64,000 nt of DNA from Burkholderiaceae bacterium 16 (GTDB taxonomy: Bacteria; Pseudomonadota; Gammaproteobacteria; Burkholderiales; Burkholderiaceae). The notes beneath the pieces were generated by a model. The model did no database searches. It was not told the origin of the DNA and saw only the letters and a program-made list of their open reading frames with translations. The stretch lies in contig JYOD01000065.1 in the NCBI GenBank assembly GCA_000955785.1, positions 12,877 to 76,876 on the forward strand, in the 5' to 3' direction. Positions within the stretch are counted from its first letter, which is position 1. Each line of letters opens with the position of its first letter. This document shows positions 19,754-27,564 of this stretch, piece after piece. A program made the position numbers and the translations under genes.

Positions 19754-20752
19754 ATGCAAGCGCAGGCAGTCGCCGCCCCACGGCGGGTGGATATCGTGGT
19801 GTACCCCGGATTCAAGGCCATGGAGGCGGTCGGCCCGATGACGGTGTTCGACTACGCCAATGTGCGCCTGGCCCAGCGCGGGCAGCCGCCGGCCTACGCC
19901 ACCCGGATCGTCGCGCTGGAAACGGGTCCGGTGCGCTCGGACACGCTGATGACGCTGGAGGCCACGGCCCGGCTCGATACTGTGCTGCTGCCGGACATCG
20001 CCCTGATCGTGGGTGCGCGCGATATCGAGCGCGCCATGGACGAGGCGCAGGGCATCGTGCCCTGGGCGCGCGCGGTGGCGCCGCGCATCGGGCGGCTGAT
20101 CGCGCTGTGTTCGGGCACGTTCTTCCTGGCCGCGGCGGGCCTGCTCGACGGGCGCCGGGCCACCACGCACTGGGGCGTGGCCGCGCTGCTGCGCCAGCGT
20201 TTTCCGGCGGTGGAGGTGGATGCGGACGCCATCTTTGTGCGCCAGGACAACCTGTGGACCTCGGCCGGGGTGACTGCGGGCATCGACCTGGCGCTGGCCG
20301 TGGTCGAGGAAGACCTCGGCCGCGAACTGGCGCTAGACCTGGCGCGTGAACTGGTGGTTTACCTCAAGCGTCCCGGCGGGCAATCGCAGTACAGCCTGCA
20401 TCTGGCCAGCCAGGCCACCAGCCACGCCGGCATTCGCGGGGTGCAGGACTGGATACTCTCGGATTTGACGCACGACTTCACGATGGCGGAGATGGCGGGC
20501 CGGGTGGCGATGAGCGAGCGCAATTTCCGGCGCGTGTTCGCGCGGGAGACGGGTAGCAGCCCGATGGCGTTTATCGAGTCGGCGCGCATCGAAGGCGCGC
20601 GGCGGCTGCTTGAACAAGGTGAACTGCCGCTCAAGTCCATTGCCGTGCGCACCGGATTTGGTTCGGACGAGGGGCTGCGGCGCGCGTTCCTGCGCCAGAT
20701 GGGCATTACGCCGCGGGACTACCGCGAGCGTTTCGGGGTGGCGCAGCGATAG
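19754..20752 (+). CDS. GlxA-type transcriptional regulator (DJ-1/PfpI + AraC)
   Basis: A 332-residue regulator. The N-terminal DJ-1/PfpI-like domain starts VDIVVYPGFKAMEAVGP, with the nucleophile-elbow-like ALCSGTFFLAAAGLLDG near residue 115. The C-terminal AraC domain has two helix-turn-helices (AEMAGRVAMSERNFRRVFAR and IAVRTGFGSDEGLRRAF). The start MQAQAVAAP at 19754 fits the family. It is divergent from the SsuA-like operon across about 190 bp, so it probably controls that operon. Ligand unknown. Confidence 0.87.
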   Translation: MQAQAVAAPRRVDIVVYPGFKAMEAVGPMTVFDYANVRLAQRGQPPAYATRIVALETGPVRSDTLMTLEATARLDTVLLPDIALIVGARDIERAMDEAQGIVPWARAVAPRIGRLIALCSGTFFLAAAGLLDGRRATTHWGVAALLRQRFPAVEVDADAIFVRQDNLWTSAGVTAGIDLALAVVEEDLGRELALDLARELVVYLKRPGGQSQYSLHLASQATSHAGIRGVQDWILSDLTHDFTMAEMAGRVAMSERNFRRVFARETGSSPMAFIESARIEGARRLLEQGELPLKSIAVRTGFGSDEGLRRAFLRQMGITPRDYRERFGVAQR

Positions 20753-20774
20753 GCAACAGGCAACAGGCGGGGTT

Positions 20775-21146
20775 TTACTGACTGCCTGAAGGCGTAGCGC
20801 CCGTGGCGCCCGGCGCGTTGGCGTGCAGCCCCGAATCCTGGCTTGCCGGCGTATCGGCGGCGCTGCCGCCCGGGCCGTTCTGTGCGCTATCCTGCGAGCG
20901 CTGGCGGCCCCGGCCTCGGCCGCCGCCACGTCCGCTGGCGCCGATCGCCGCGGCATGGCTCTGCTTGAGTTCCTGATTGATGCTGTCCACCGTGCGCGGC
21001 GCAGGCGTCATGCGCGCAAAATTGTTCTGGATGGCGCTCATGGCTTCGTCGCCAGCAGCGGGTGAACCCTGCGCGAAGGCGGCGGGCGACAACCATAGCG
21101 CGACCACCACGGGAACCAGGCGGAAAGCACGGGCGCTGCGGGTCAT
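20775..21146 (-). CDS. Small exported protein, Gly/Arg-rich
   Basis: A 123-residue protein of unknown function. Residues 1-25 (ending AAFAQ) are a signal peptide. The mature part has a short helical segment (MSAIQNNFARM through SINQELKQSHAAAIG), then a GRGGGRGRGRQR patch and an Ala/Gly/Ser-rich tail, suggesting disorder and possible nucleic-acid or anionic-surface binding. It converges on the GlxA-type regulator with 22 bp between stops. Confidence 0.6.
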   Translation of the reverse strand: MTRSARAFRLVPVVVALWLSPAAFAQGSPAAGDEAMSAIQNNFARMTPAPRTVDSINQELKQSHAAAIGASGRGGGRGRGRQRSQDSAQNGPGGSAADTPASQDSGLHANAPGATGATPSGSQ

Positions 21147-21316
21147 GATGAAGTCCTTCGGATGGCCGCAAGCCGCGTTCGGATGACGCGGCCACAGCGA
21201 TTCAGGACACTACCAGCGCGGCCTGCCGCAACGCAAGGCGGTGCGCGACGGATTCTGTTTCATCGGGCGCCGGCGTGTTTCAACGTATTACCAGGCGGCG
21301 CCGCCTGCACCGGCAC

Positions 21317-21685
21317 TTACGCCAGGTTCTGCCCGATACGCCACAACACCCCGGACGGATCGATCAGCACGAAGTCGCGCATCTGCCAGGGCTGGTCCTG
21401 CGGAGGCACGATCCTGACACCGTAGCGCCCGCCGATATCCTGTGCATTGACCTTGTCCCACCAGGCCTGCACATCTTCCACCAGCAGATGCATCATCAGG
21501 TTTTCAGCCAGATCTTTCACATAGAAGTTCTGCAGCATGAAGCAGCACTTCCCGTGATGCAGGTAGGCCAGGTTGTCATCGCTCCATGGCATGACGAAAC
21601 CCAGGTCCTGGTAAAACTGCCTGGATAGTGCGAAATCCCGGGCGGGCACAAAGGCCTTGAGTTCGACGGTGGTCAGGTTGCTCAT
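21317..21685 (-). CDS. VOC (glyoxalase/bleomycin-resistance) family protein
   Basis: A 122-residue single-domain protein of the vicinal-oxygen-chelate fold. The start MSNLTTVELKAFVPARDFA is at 21685. Further segments RQFYQDLGFVMPW and FVLIDPSGVLWRIGQ are typical of the two beta-alpha-beta-beta-beta modules. No substrate can be assigned. It lies 47 bp downstream of fghA on the same strand, so a role with the formaldehyde/glutathione genes is possible but unproven. Confidence 0.78.
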   Translation of the reverse strand: MSNLTTVELKAFVPARDFALSRQFYQDLGFVMPWSDDNLAYLHHGKCCFMLQNFYVKDLAENLMMHLLVEDVQAWWDKVNAQDIGGRYGVRIVPPQDQPWQMRDFVLIDPSGVLWRIGQNLA

Positions 21686-21705
21686 GATGCCTTGTTCAGG
21701 CGCAC

Positions 21706-21721
21706 GGGCGGTTCCCCGCCC
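21706..21721 (-). terminator. Short hairpin after fghA
   Basis: GGGCGG-TTCC-CCGCCC forms a 6-bp stem between fghA and the VOC gene, without a T-tract. It could attenuate transcription into the VOC gene or be incidental. Confidence 0.3.
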
Positions 21722-21732
21722 GCCGCACATGG

Positions 21733-22584
21733 TCAGAGTTGCGCTATGTGATGCCGGATATGGTTCTCGATGAAGGTCGAGATGAAGTAATAGCCGTGGT
21801 CGTAGCCCTCGTGCCGGCGCAGCAGCAGCGGCTGTCCGACGGCGGCGCAGGCGGCCTCGAATGCCTCGGGATAGAGCTGTTCGGCAAGGAATTTGTCGGC
21901 CAGGCCCTGGTCGACCAGGATGCCGCGCGGGAAGGGCGCGCTGGCCTGGCGCTGCATCAGCGCCGAGGCGTCGTACTGCTCCCAGCTTGCGCGGTCCTCG
22001 CCCAGATAGCGGCTAAAGGCCTTCTCGCCCCACGGACAGCGCATGGGCGCGGCGATGGGCGCGAAGGCCGACACCGAGCGGAAGCGGCCGGGATGGCGCT
22101 GCGCCAGCACCAGCGCGCCATGCCCGCCCATCGAATGGCCGAAGATGCCGACACGCTGCGGATCGGCGGGCAGCGCGGTGGTGACGAGGTCGAACAACTC
22201 CTGCGCCACATAGCTTTCCATGCGCCAGTGCTGGCTCCAGGGCGCCTGCGTGGCGTCCAGGTAGAAACCCGCTCCCGCGCCGAAATCCCATGCCTGCGCC
22301 TCGCCGGCGACGCCGGTGTCGCGCGGACTGGTATCGGGCGCCACCAGGATCAGGCCATGCTCGGCGGCAACGCGCTGGGCGCCGGCCTTGATCGTGAAGG
22401 TTTCCTCGGTGCAGGTCAGGCCGGCCAGGTAGAACAGCGCGGGCAGGCGCTGTTCAGGCTGGATCAATGCCTGCGCCGGCAGGAACACAGAGAATCGCAT
22501 CGGCAGGCCGATGGTCGTCGAGGCATGCCGATAAAAGCGTTGCACGCCGCCGAAGCAGCCGTGCTCGGAGAGTAGTTCGAGCAT
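21733..22584 (-). CDS. fghA: S-formylglutathione hydrolase
   Basis: This 283-residue serine esterase hydrolyses S-formylglutathione to formate and glutathione, the second step of glutathione-dependent formaldehyde detoxification in the cytoplasm. The nucleophile elbow is FGHSMGGHGAL. The esterase-D signature LAGLTCTEETF and the C-terminal HEGYDHGYYF (catalytic His region) are present. The start MLELLSEHGCFGG at 22584 lies 8 bp downstream of adhC, so the two form an operon. Confidence 0.95.
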   Translation of the reverse strand: MLELLSEHGCFGGVQRFYRHASTTIGLPMRFSVFLPAQALIQPEQRLPALFYLAGLTCTEETFTIKAGAQRVAAEHGLILVAPDTSPRDTGVAGEAQAWDFGAGAGFYLDATQAPWSQHWRMESYVAQELFDLVTTALPADPQRVGIFGHSMGGHGALVLAQRHPGRFRSVSAFAPIAAPMRCPWGEKAFSRYLGEDRASWEQYDASALMQRQASAPFPRGILVDQGLADKFLAEQLYPEAFEAACAAVGQPLLLRRHEGYDHGYYFISTFIENHIRHHIAQL

Positions 22585-22592
22585 GGCGGGCC

Positions 22593-23699
22593 TCAGTACA
22601 GGACTACGGAACGGATCGACTCGCCGCGCTTCATCAGGTCGAAGCCCTCGTTGATGCGCTCCAGCGGCAGGGTGTGGGTGATCAGGTCGTCGATATTGAG
22701 CTTGCCGTCCATGTACCAGTCGACGATCTTCGGCACGTCGGTGCGGCCGCGCGCGCCGCCGAAGGCCGAGCCCTTCCATTCGCGGCCGGTGACCAGCTGG
22801 AACGGGCGGGTGGAGATCTCCGCGCCGGCCTCGGCCACGCCGATGATGATCGACTTGCCCCAGCCCTTGTGGCAGCACTCCAGCGCCTGGCGCATGACCT
22901 TGGTGTTGCCGATGCATTCGAAGGAATAGTCGGCGCCGCCATCGGTCAGCTGCACGATATGGTCCACCACGTTCTCCACGTCGTTCGGGTTGATGAAGTG
23001 GGTCATGCCGAACTTGCGGGCCATGGTCTCGCGGCCGGGGTTCAGGTCCACGCCGATGATCTTGTCGGCGCCCACCATCTTGGCCGCCTGGATCACGTTC
23101 AGGCCGATGCCGCCCAGGCCGAACACCACCACGTTGGCGCCGGCTTCCACCTTGGCGGTGAACAGCACCGCGCCCACGCCGGTGGTCACGCCGCAGCCGA
23201 TGTAGCAAACCTTGTCGAAGGGGGCATCCGGGCGGATCTTGGCCAGGGCGATCTCCGGCACCACGATGTGGTTGGCGAAGGTGGAGGTGCCCATGTAGTG
23301 GAAGATCGGCTCGCCGTCGATGGAGAAGCGCGAGGTGCCGTCGGGCATCAGGCCCTTGCCCTGCGTGGCGCGGATGGCCTGGCACAGGTTGGTCTTGCGC
23401 GACAGGCAGAACTTGCACTGGCGGCATTCCGGCGTGTAGAGGGGGATCACATGGTCGCCGGGCCTGAGCGAGGTCACGCCGGGGCCCACGTCGGTGACGA
23501 TGCCCGCGCCTTCGTGGCCCAGGATGGCCGGGAAGATGCCTTCAGGATCGGCGCCGGACAGCGTGTAGTAGTCGGTATGGCAAATGCCGGTGGCCTTGAT
23601 CTCCACCAGCACTTCACCGGCGCGCGGGCCGTCCAGGTCGACTTCTTCCACGGTCAGCGGGGCACCGGCCTTCCAGGCGATGGCGGCTTTGGTCTTCAT
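22593..23699 (-). CDS. adhC: S-(hydroxymethyl)glutathione dehydrogenase (class III alcohol dehydrogenase)
   Basis: A 368-residue zinc alcohol dehydrogenase that oxidises the formaldehyde-glutathione adduct to S-formylglutathione with NAD+. Catalytic-zinc ligands lie in ATGICHTDYYTLSG and LGHEGAGIV. The structural-zinc cluster is CRQCKFCLSRKTNLC. The NAD fold is VVVFGLGGIGLNVIQ. The start MKTKAAIAW at 23699 is the family norm. It is the first gene of the adhC-fghA operon and detoxifies formaldehyde from, for example, demethylation of aromatics. Confidence 0.96.
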   Translation of the reverse strand: MKTKAAIAWKAGAPLTVEEVDLDGPRAGEVLVEIKATGICHTDYYTLSGADPEGIFPAILGHEGAGIVTDVGPGVTSLRPGDHVIPLYTPECRQCKFCLSRKTNLCQAIRATQGKGLMPDGTSRFSIDGEPIFHYMGTSTFANHIVVPEIALAKIRPDAPFDKVCYIGCGVTTGVGAVLFTAKVEAGANVVVFGLGGIGLNVIQAAKMVGADKIIGVDLNPGRETMARKFGMTHFINPNDVENVVDHIVQLTDGGADYSFECIGNTKVMRQALECCHKGWGKSIIIGVAEAGAEISTRPFQLVTGREWKGSAFGGARGRTDVPKIVDWYMDGKLNIDDLITHTLPLERINEGFDLMKRGESIRSVVLY

Positions 23700-23760
23700 G
23701 ATGTTGTCCTTGGTAGTGGCGGCAACTGGCGTGCCGGCCCGATGTCTGGGGACGTATATC

Positions 23761-23792
23761 GGTGCCGTGCGGGACGAGCCAGGCACGGCACC
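23761..23792. repeat. 10-bp inverted repeat upstream of adhC
   Basis: GGTGCCGTGC at 23761-23770 and GCACGGCACC at 23783-23792 are perfect complements around a 12-nt spacer, 62-93 bp ahead of the adhC start. Candidate operator or 5'-leader hairpin. Confidence 0.45.
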
Positions 23793-23833
23793 GTTCGTCA
23801 GCGACGACTATACGCCACGCGGTTGGCCGCGGA

Positions 23834-23863
23834 CGCCCGAGGCGGCGGATTTGGCCTCGGGCG
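23834..23863. repeat. Second inverted repeat upstream of adhC
   Basis: CGCCCGAGGC at 23834-23843 pairs with GCCTCGGGCG at 23854-23863. Followed on the plus strand by CCCCTTGTTT, it resembles a weak terminator, though no plus-strand gene precedes it. Confidence 0.4.
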
Positions 23864-24043
23864 CCCCTTGTTTGGCCGAAATCGTGGGTTGCGCGGGGCG
23901 GGACGGCTGACCGGGCGGCTGCCGTCCGGATGCCGGTTCGGCCAGGGTTTTGGCATCGGCCCGGAGATCTTCCGACTGGCCGACGTGGCCAGCGCAGGGT
24001 CGACCTGGGCGCGCCGCCGCCCCCTGCGTGGATCAGGGTAGGG

Positions 24044-24559
24044 TCAGGGCATATTGAATTGATCCGATGGCTTGCTCTGATCCAGCTCCGGCAAACCTGC
24101 GGAATACATGACCGCCCAGTTGTCCGGACCTAGCCCTGCATCACGGCAGGGTAAGCTGCCGACGCGCTTTCCGTCCTTCTCGACGACAAGCCCTTCTTTG
24201 TCCCAGCCCTTGCCGCTGCCGGCGTAGACCACATAGTCGTAGCCCCCGTTGGAGAACCTGAAGTAATCGGTGCCGCCACCTGAGTAAGCGGTGACGCCCC
24301 ACCGGAAGTGCTTGCGCGGATCATCCGTGAGTTTCGGGTAAGCAAGCTCGACGGCCCCCTTTTTTCCAAAGCGGTACTGCACGTACCCTTTCGTTTTGGA
24401 AAGATCTGGCGAAGCGCAAAGCGATACAACCTTGTTGCCTTTGACCGTACATGAGAACGCAACTTTCTCGCCCGCCGCGCACAGCGATTCATATGCCAAT
24501 GCAGTAAGCGAAAACATCGAAAGCAGCAGGGCGCCAATGACGCGGTGCGGGTGGAACAT
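24044..24559 (-). CDS. Exported Cys-containing protein of unknown function
   Basis: A 171-residue protein with a signal peptide (ALLLSMFSLTALA, cleavage before YESLC). The mature part has four or more Cys (ESLCAAGEK, AFSCTVKG, VSLCAS, LPCRDAG) that may form disulfides. Aromatic/Gly-rich beta segments follow (YVQYRFGKKG, YFRFSNGGYDYVVYAGSG), suggesting a small periplasmic beta domain. I have seen similar uncharacterised proteins in proteobacteria but know no function. It begins 26 bp after a PilZ-like gene and may be cotranscribed. Confidence 0.7.
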   Translation of the reverse strand: MFHPHRVIGALLLSMFSLTALAYESLCAAGEKVAFSCTVKGNKVVSLCASPDLSKTKGYVQYRFGKKGAVELAYPKLTDDPRKHFRWGVTAYSGGGTDYFRFSNGGYDYVVYAGSGKGWDKEGLVVEKDGKRVGSLPCRDAGLGPDNWAVMYSAGLPELDQSKPSDQFNMP

Positions 24560-24585
24560 GAATGACTCCAGTTGAATGACTCCGG

Positions 24586-25275
24586 TCAATCGAGCAGGGC
24601 GCCCTGCTCGAACGCGACGAATTCGCAGCCGTAATGGTGTACCGCAGCGTCGGCGGTATGCACCGACTGGTAACGTACCACGCGAACCCCCACCTCCAGG
24701 CTTGCCAGCGTGCCAAAGCGCAGCCTGCCTTTGGGCAGCAACGTCCCGACGGCCAGGGCATCCGTACCTGGTGTGCGCGAGCGCAGCCCCACACCGGATG
24801 CCGAAAGATCGGCAATGTCCAGGATGAGTCCGGTGCCGTCAGGCAACTCGGCCTCGAATGTGTACTGGTAGTCCAGCGTCTCCGCCCTGTAGTCCCGCCG
24901 CCGTTGCACCTGGGACAGTTTTTCCGGGAATGGCACCGAGAACGCAGCGGCGCCGGCAAACAGGGAGCGGGCCGGGGCGCCCAGGCAAAGCGTGAGCGAC
25001 ACATCATCCAGGACGGTCGAAAGTTCGCTTTGCGCGCAGGCCAGTACCGCCTCATTGTCAGGCTCGCCAGCGCATCCCTGGAGCGTAAACGTGCGGGCTG
25101 GCGCGTCCACGGACAATACTTTCGTGCGCAGCGTGCGCCCATCCGGCAAGCGCAAGTCGAGGCTGCGCTCCTGCATGGCCAGGATGTCCAGTATCGCGCG
25201 GATCTCATCCTCAACGGCGTACTGGAACCCATCCGATGACGGCGGGTTGGTCGAAGCGGGGTCAAGTCTATTCAT
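24586..25275 (-). CDS. YcgR-like PilZ protein 1 (c-di-GMP receptor candidate)
   Basis: A 229-residue protein with an N-terminal YcgR-type beta domain (about residues 20-115) and a C-terminal PilZ domain (about 118-225). The c-di-GMP-binding signature is present: RRRDYR, then DIADLSASGVGL (D/N-x-S-x-x-G). By family it would slow flagellar rotation or otherwise transmit c-di-GMP. No flagellar genes are adjacent. A paralogue with the same layout lies divergently 384 bp away. Confidence 0.8.
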   Translation of the reverse strand: MNRLDPASTNPPSSDGFQYAVEDEIRAILDILAMQERSLDLRLPDGRTLRTKVLSVDAPARTFTLQGCAGEPDNEAVLACAQSELSTVLDDVSLTLCLGAPARSLFAGAAAFSVPFPEKLSQVQRRRDYRAETLDYQYTFEAELPDGTGLILDIADLSASGVGLRSRTPGTDALAVGTLLPKGRLRFGTLASLEVGVRVVRYQSVHTADAAVHHYGCEFVAFEQGALLD

Positions 25276-25659
25276 GGATTGGAATGGCTGGTGAACGATC
25301 TGACGCGAGGCGTCGGCCCGGCGCGGAGTCAGGCCCAGGCGGGCAAGCGAAGGCGGCCAGGAATGTGACCGCGAAACGACTCCTAACGGCGGGAGCGATC
25401 AAATCTTTAGCCCGCCGGGGAAGGGGGGAGGAATGGCGCTGCGATGGAAAAGATGGGGAGGAGAGCGCTGGATTTCTCAAGAACCTGTTTGGCAATGCCG
25501 TTAGAGCGGTCGGCATGCAACGGAAAATGCGATGCAACGAATATGCCCTCGAAGTTGGCAGCTCGCGAGAACCTTCCGATCAAATACCTTGAATGAGTTA
25601 GTCCCGATGAATCGTAGCGCTAGCGCCGCAGTGTTCCCGGACCTGTCTGCAACACCGTC
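25276..25659. other. Divergent promoter region between the two PilZ genes
   Basis: 384 bp without a supported gene. It must carry the promoters of both divergent PilZ-like genes. I could not recognise a convincing sigma-28 or sigma-70 pair. Confidence 0.5.
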
Positions 25660-26406
25660 ATGGCCTCGAACGCCTTAGGCGCGCCCTTGCCGCTCCCGTG
25701 GGCGGCAGGCAGCGATATCGAACGGCTCAGCGATCCGGGCCGGATACTTCAGATCCTGCAGGATCTGGCCCGCGTGCGTACCCGGCTCCATCTTCAACCT
25801 GCGCAGGAGTGGCGGGTTGCTTCATGCTTTCTGTCCGTCGACCCGTCCAGAGGCACCTGCGTGCTTGCCTGGTGCCGCAACGGCCTGGAACTGGAAGCGA
25901 TCCTGAACGCCAGCGAACTGGCCGCCTCGGCATCGCTGGGCGATAGCACGTTCCATTTCCGGTTCGCCACGCCGGCAGTCACCCGCTTCGATGGCGGACC
26001 GGCGTTTCTCGCTTCCTTCCCGGCCGGGATCTATATGGTTCCGCGCCGCAGGCATTTCCGCGTCCGCCCGCAGCAGGACAGGGACTTTCGCTGCCAGATC
26101 CTGTTAAGCGACGGCCAGTTCGTGGAAATGGATGTCGCGGACCTGTCGGTATCCGGGGTGGGCTTGCGCTCCATGCGCATCGGACCGGGTCAGTTGCCGG
26201 TCGGGACCACTATCCCGCAATGCCGCCTGGATCTTGGCGACCTGGGTGCGATGAAGCTTGCGCTGCAGGTGGTGCGGCATCGAAAGACATGGCACGGCAA
26301 CGAGGCGCACAATCATTTCGGCTGCCGCTTTGACCAGATGGATGGGCAGAGCGGCAAGTGGCTGCAGCGCGTGGTGTTTGCCCTGGAGCTGGCGGGGCGC
26401 CAGTGA
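25660..26406 (+). CDS. YcgR-like PilZ protein 2 (c-di-GMP receptor candidate)
   Basis: A 248-residue protein with the same architecture as the divergent neighbour: N-terminal YcgR-type domain, then a PilZ domain with PRRRHFRVRP and DVADLSVSGVGL binding motifs. The C-terminus ends ...VVFALELAGRQ. The start at 25660 has no obvious ribosome-binding site. Identity to the neighbour is modest outside the motifs, so the duplication is old. Confidence 0.78.
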   Translation: MASNALGAPLPLPWAAGSDIERLSDPGRILQILQDLARVRTRLHLQPAQEWRVASCFLSVDPSRGTCVLAWCRNGLELEAILNASELAASASLGDSTFHFRFATPAVTRFDGGPAFLASFPAGIYMVPRRRHFRVRPQQDRDFRCQILLSDGQFVEMDVADLSVSGVGLRSMRIGPGQLPVGTTIPQCRLDLGDLGAMKLALQVVRHRKTWHGNEAHNHFGCRFDQMDGQSGKWLQRVVFALELAGRQ

Positions 26407-26604
26407 GCAGGGCGCCCGGAGACGGGCCAGCCTGCGCCGGTCCCCGCAACAACGGCGCCATTGCATCCGGCGCCGCCAACTCGAAACGCAGCACCGCACC
26501 GGCGAGCGCCTCGCTCAGCTTTTGCGCCAGCAGGCGCGCGAGGATGCCGGTGGTGCCATGGCCCGCGTAGTGGGCGCTGCCGATGGCGTCAACGCGGGCG
26601 ATGG

Positions 26605-26642
26605 CTATGCCGTGGAGCACGTTCGCGTGCTCCACGGCATAG
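26605..26642. repeat. 17-bp perfect stem-loop with TTCG loop
   Basis: CTATGCCGTGGAGCACG (26605-26621) pairs perfectly with 26626-26642 around TTCG. It lies between convergent genes (stops at 26406 and 26680) and would be very stable in RNA from either strand. There is no T-tract. Possible bidirectional terminator or RNA-stabilising element. Confidence 0.6.
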
Positions 26643-26679
26643 GCGTGCATCACACGCTGGAGCTGGCGGGCCGTCGCGC

Positions 26680-27030
26680 TCAGTATCCTGGGTATCGCGG
26701 CTGCGGCGCCTCCTGATAGTAATAGGGCGCCGGCTGCGGTGCGCATGGCACATAAGCGCGATCGTAATCGCGATAGCAATATCCCGGCGGCGGCCCGTAA
26801 GCCGGCCCATAAGCCGGCGCGGGCGGGGCGGCCATGACGACCGGCTGGCTGGCCACGGCGGTACCGACTACGGCCAGCCCGACGAGGGCGCCGATGGCCA
26901 GCGCGACCGCACCGGCCGAGTCGCCGTCACCGTGGCCGCGTCCGCGTGCGGAGGCAGGACCTGCGGCCAGCAGCGCGGCGGTAAGCAGGCCTGCGCCTAG
27001 GATGCGGGCGGCACGATTGGGTTTGCGCAT
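26680..27030 (-). CDS. Small exported Pro/Tyr-rich protein
   Basis: A 116-residue protein. A signal peptide (ARILGAGLLTAALLAAGPASA) is followed by a GRGHGDGDSAG spacer, a hydrophobic Gly/Ala-rich segment (VALAIGALVGLAVVGTAVA) that could span a membrane, and a Pro/Tyr-rich tail with AYGPAYGPPPGYCYRDYDRA. It is similar in style to small glycine-zipper-like envelope proteins. A good AGGAG lies before ATG at 27030. Function unknown. Confidence 0.65.
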   Translation of the reverse strand: MRKPNRAARILGAGLLTAALLAAGPASARGRGHGDGDSAGAVALAIGALVGLAVVGTAVASQPVVMAAPPAPAYGPAYGPPPGYCYRDYDRAYVPCAPQPAPYYYQEAPQPRYPGY

Positions 27031-27161
27031 GACTGACTCCTTGTGGCTGCATGTAAGGGCCAGCGACAGTGACAGCGGCTGGCCTTGCAGCCATCTTAGG
27101 GGTCAGGCGTCTCTGGAATCTGTCCACACGGTTAGCAGATGTAACGCTGGAGCCATGGCGA

Positions 27162-27440
27162 TCAGGGCGCCGGACTCGGCGGCGGCGGAGGTGGCGAAGC
27201 GTCGGGTACCGGGGCAGCCTGCGGCGCCGGGGCCTGCTTGTCAGGAGCCTTTTGCTTGTGCTTCTTGTGTTTCTTGTGTTTCTTGTGCCGCGGCGGCTGT
27301 GGCGGCAGGGGCTTTTGCGTGGCGCGCTCGCCTTGCGGCGTTTGCGGCTCGGGCGGCGGCAGCGCGGCGCAGGCCATGCCACTGATGGCCAGGGCGGTAA
27401 GCAGGGCGGCTGCCTTGCACATCGAAATTCCGGGCTTCAT
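27162..27440 (-). CDS. Small exported Pro-rich protein with Lys-Lys-His repeats
   Basis: A 92-residue protein. Residues 1-25 are a signal peptide (ALLTALAISGMACA); the Cys could make it a lipoprotein, although the lipobox is not ideal. The rest is proline-rich with HKKHKKHKKHKQK near the middle and a poly-Pro tail. Such basic His-rich repeats can bind metal or anionic polymers (inference). AGGAG precedes the ATG. It lies 131 bp upstream of the other small exported gene on the same strand. Confidence 0.6.
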   Translation of the reverse strand: MKPGISMCKAAALLTALAISGMACAALPPPEPQTPQGERATQKPLPPQPPRHKKHKKHKKHKQKAPDKQAPAPQAAPVPDASPPPPPPSPAP

Positions 27441-27564
27441 CAGGACTCCTCGAAAAATAATCCGTCACAATCGTCACAACTCTCGGCAAATGCGGGGGCT
27501 GAAGTGTAGGACAACGCCTGAACCGTGTATCGCATTTGCCTCCCGGCGTATCTGGCGAGCGTAC

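Larger units (their letters stand above)
23700..24043. other. Intergenic region upstream of adhC
   Basis: 344 bp carrying the adhC promoter region and the 3' flank of the next minus-strand gene. No gene is supported. Two perfect 10-bp inverted repeats stand out (23761-23792 and 23834-23863). Confidence 0.6.

Noticed and set aside
23762..24133. Plus-strand frame through the adhC upstream region
   Set aside because: Crosses the inverted repeats, overlaps the next gene's end and lacks any protein-like pattern.
25607..25678. 23-codon frame (MNRSASAAVFPDL...) overlapping the start of PilZ protein 2
   Set aside because: Considered as a frameshifted true N-terminus because it starts MNR like its paralogue, but there is no ribosome-binding site and the similarity is only three residues.
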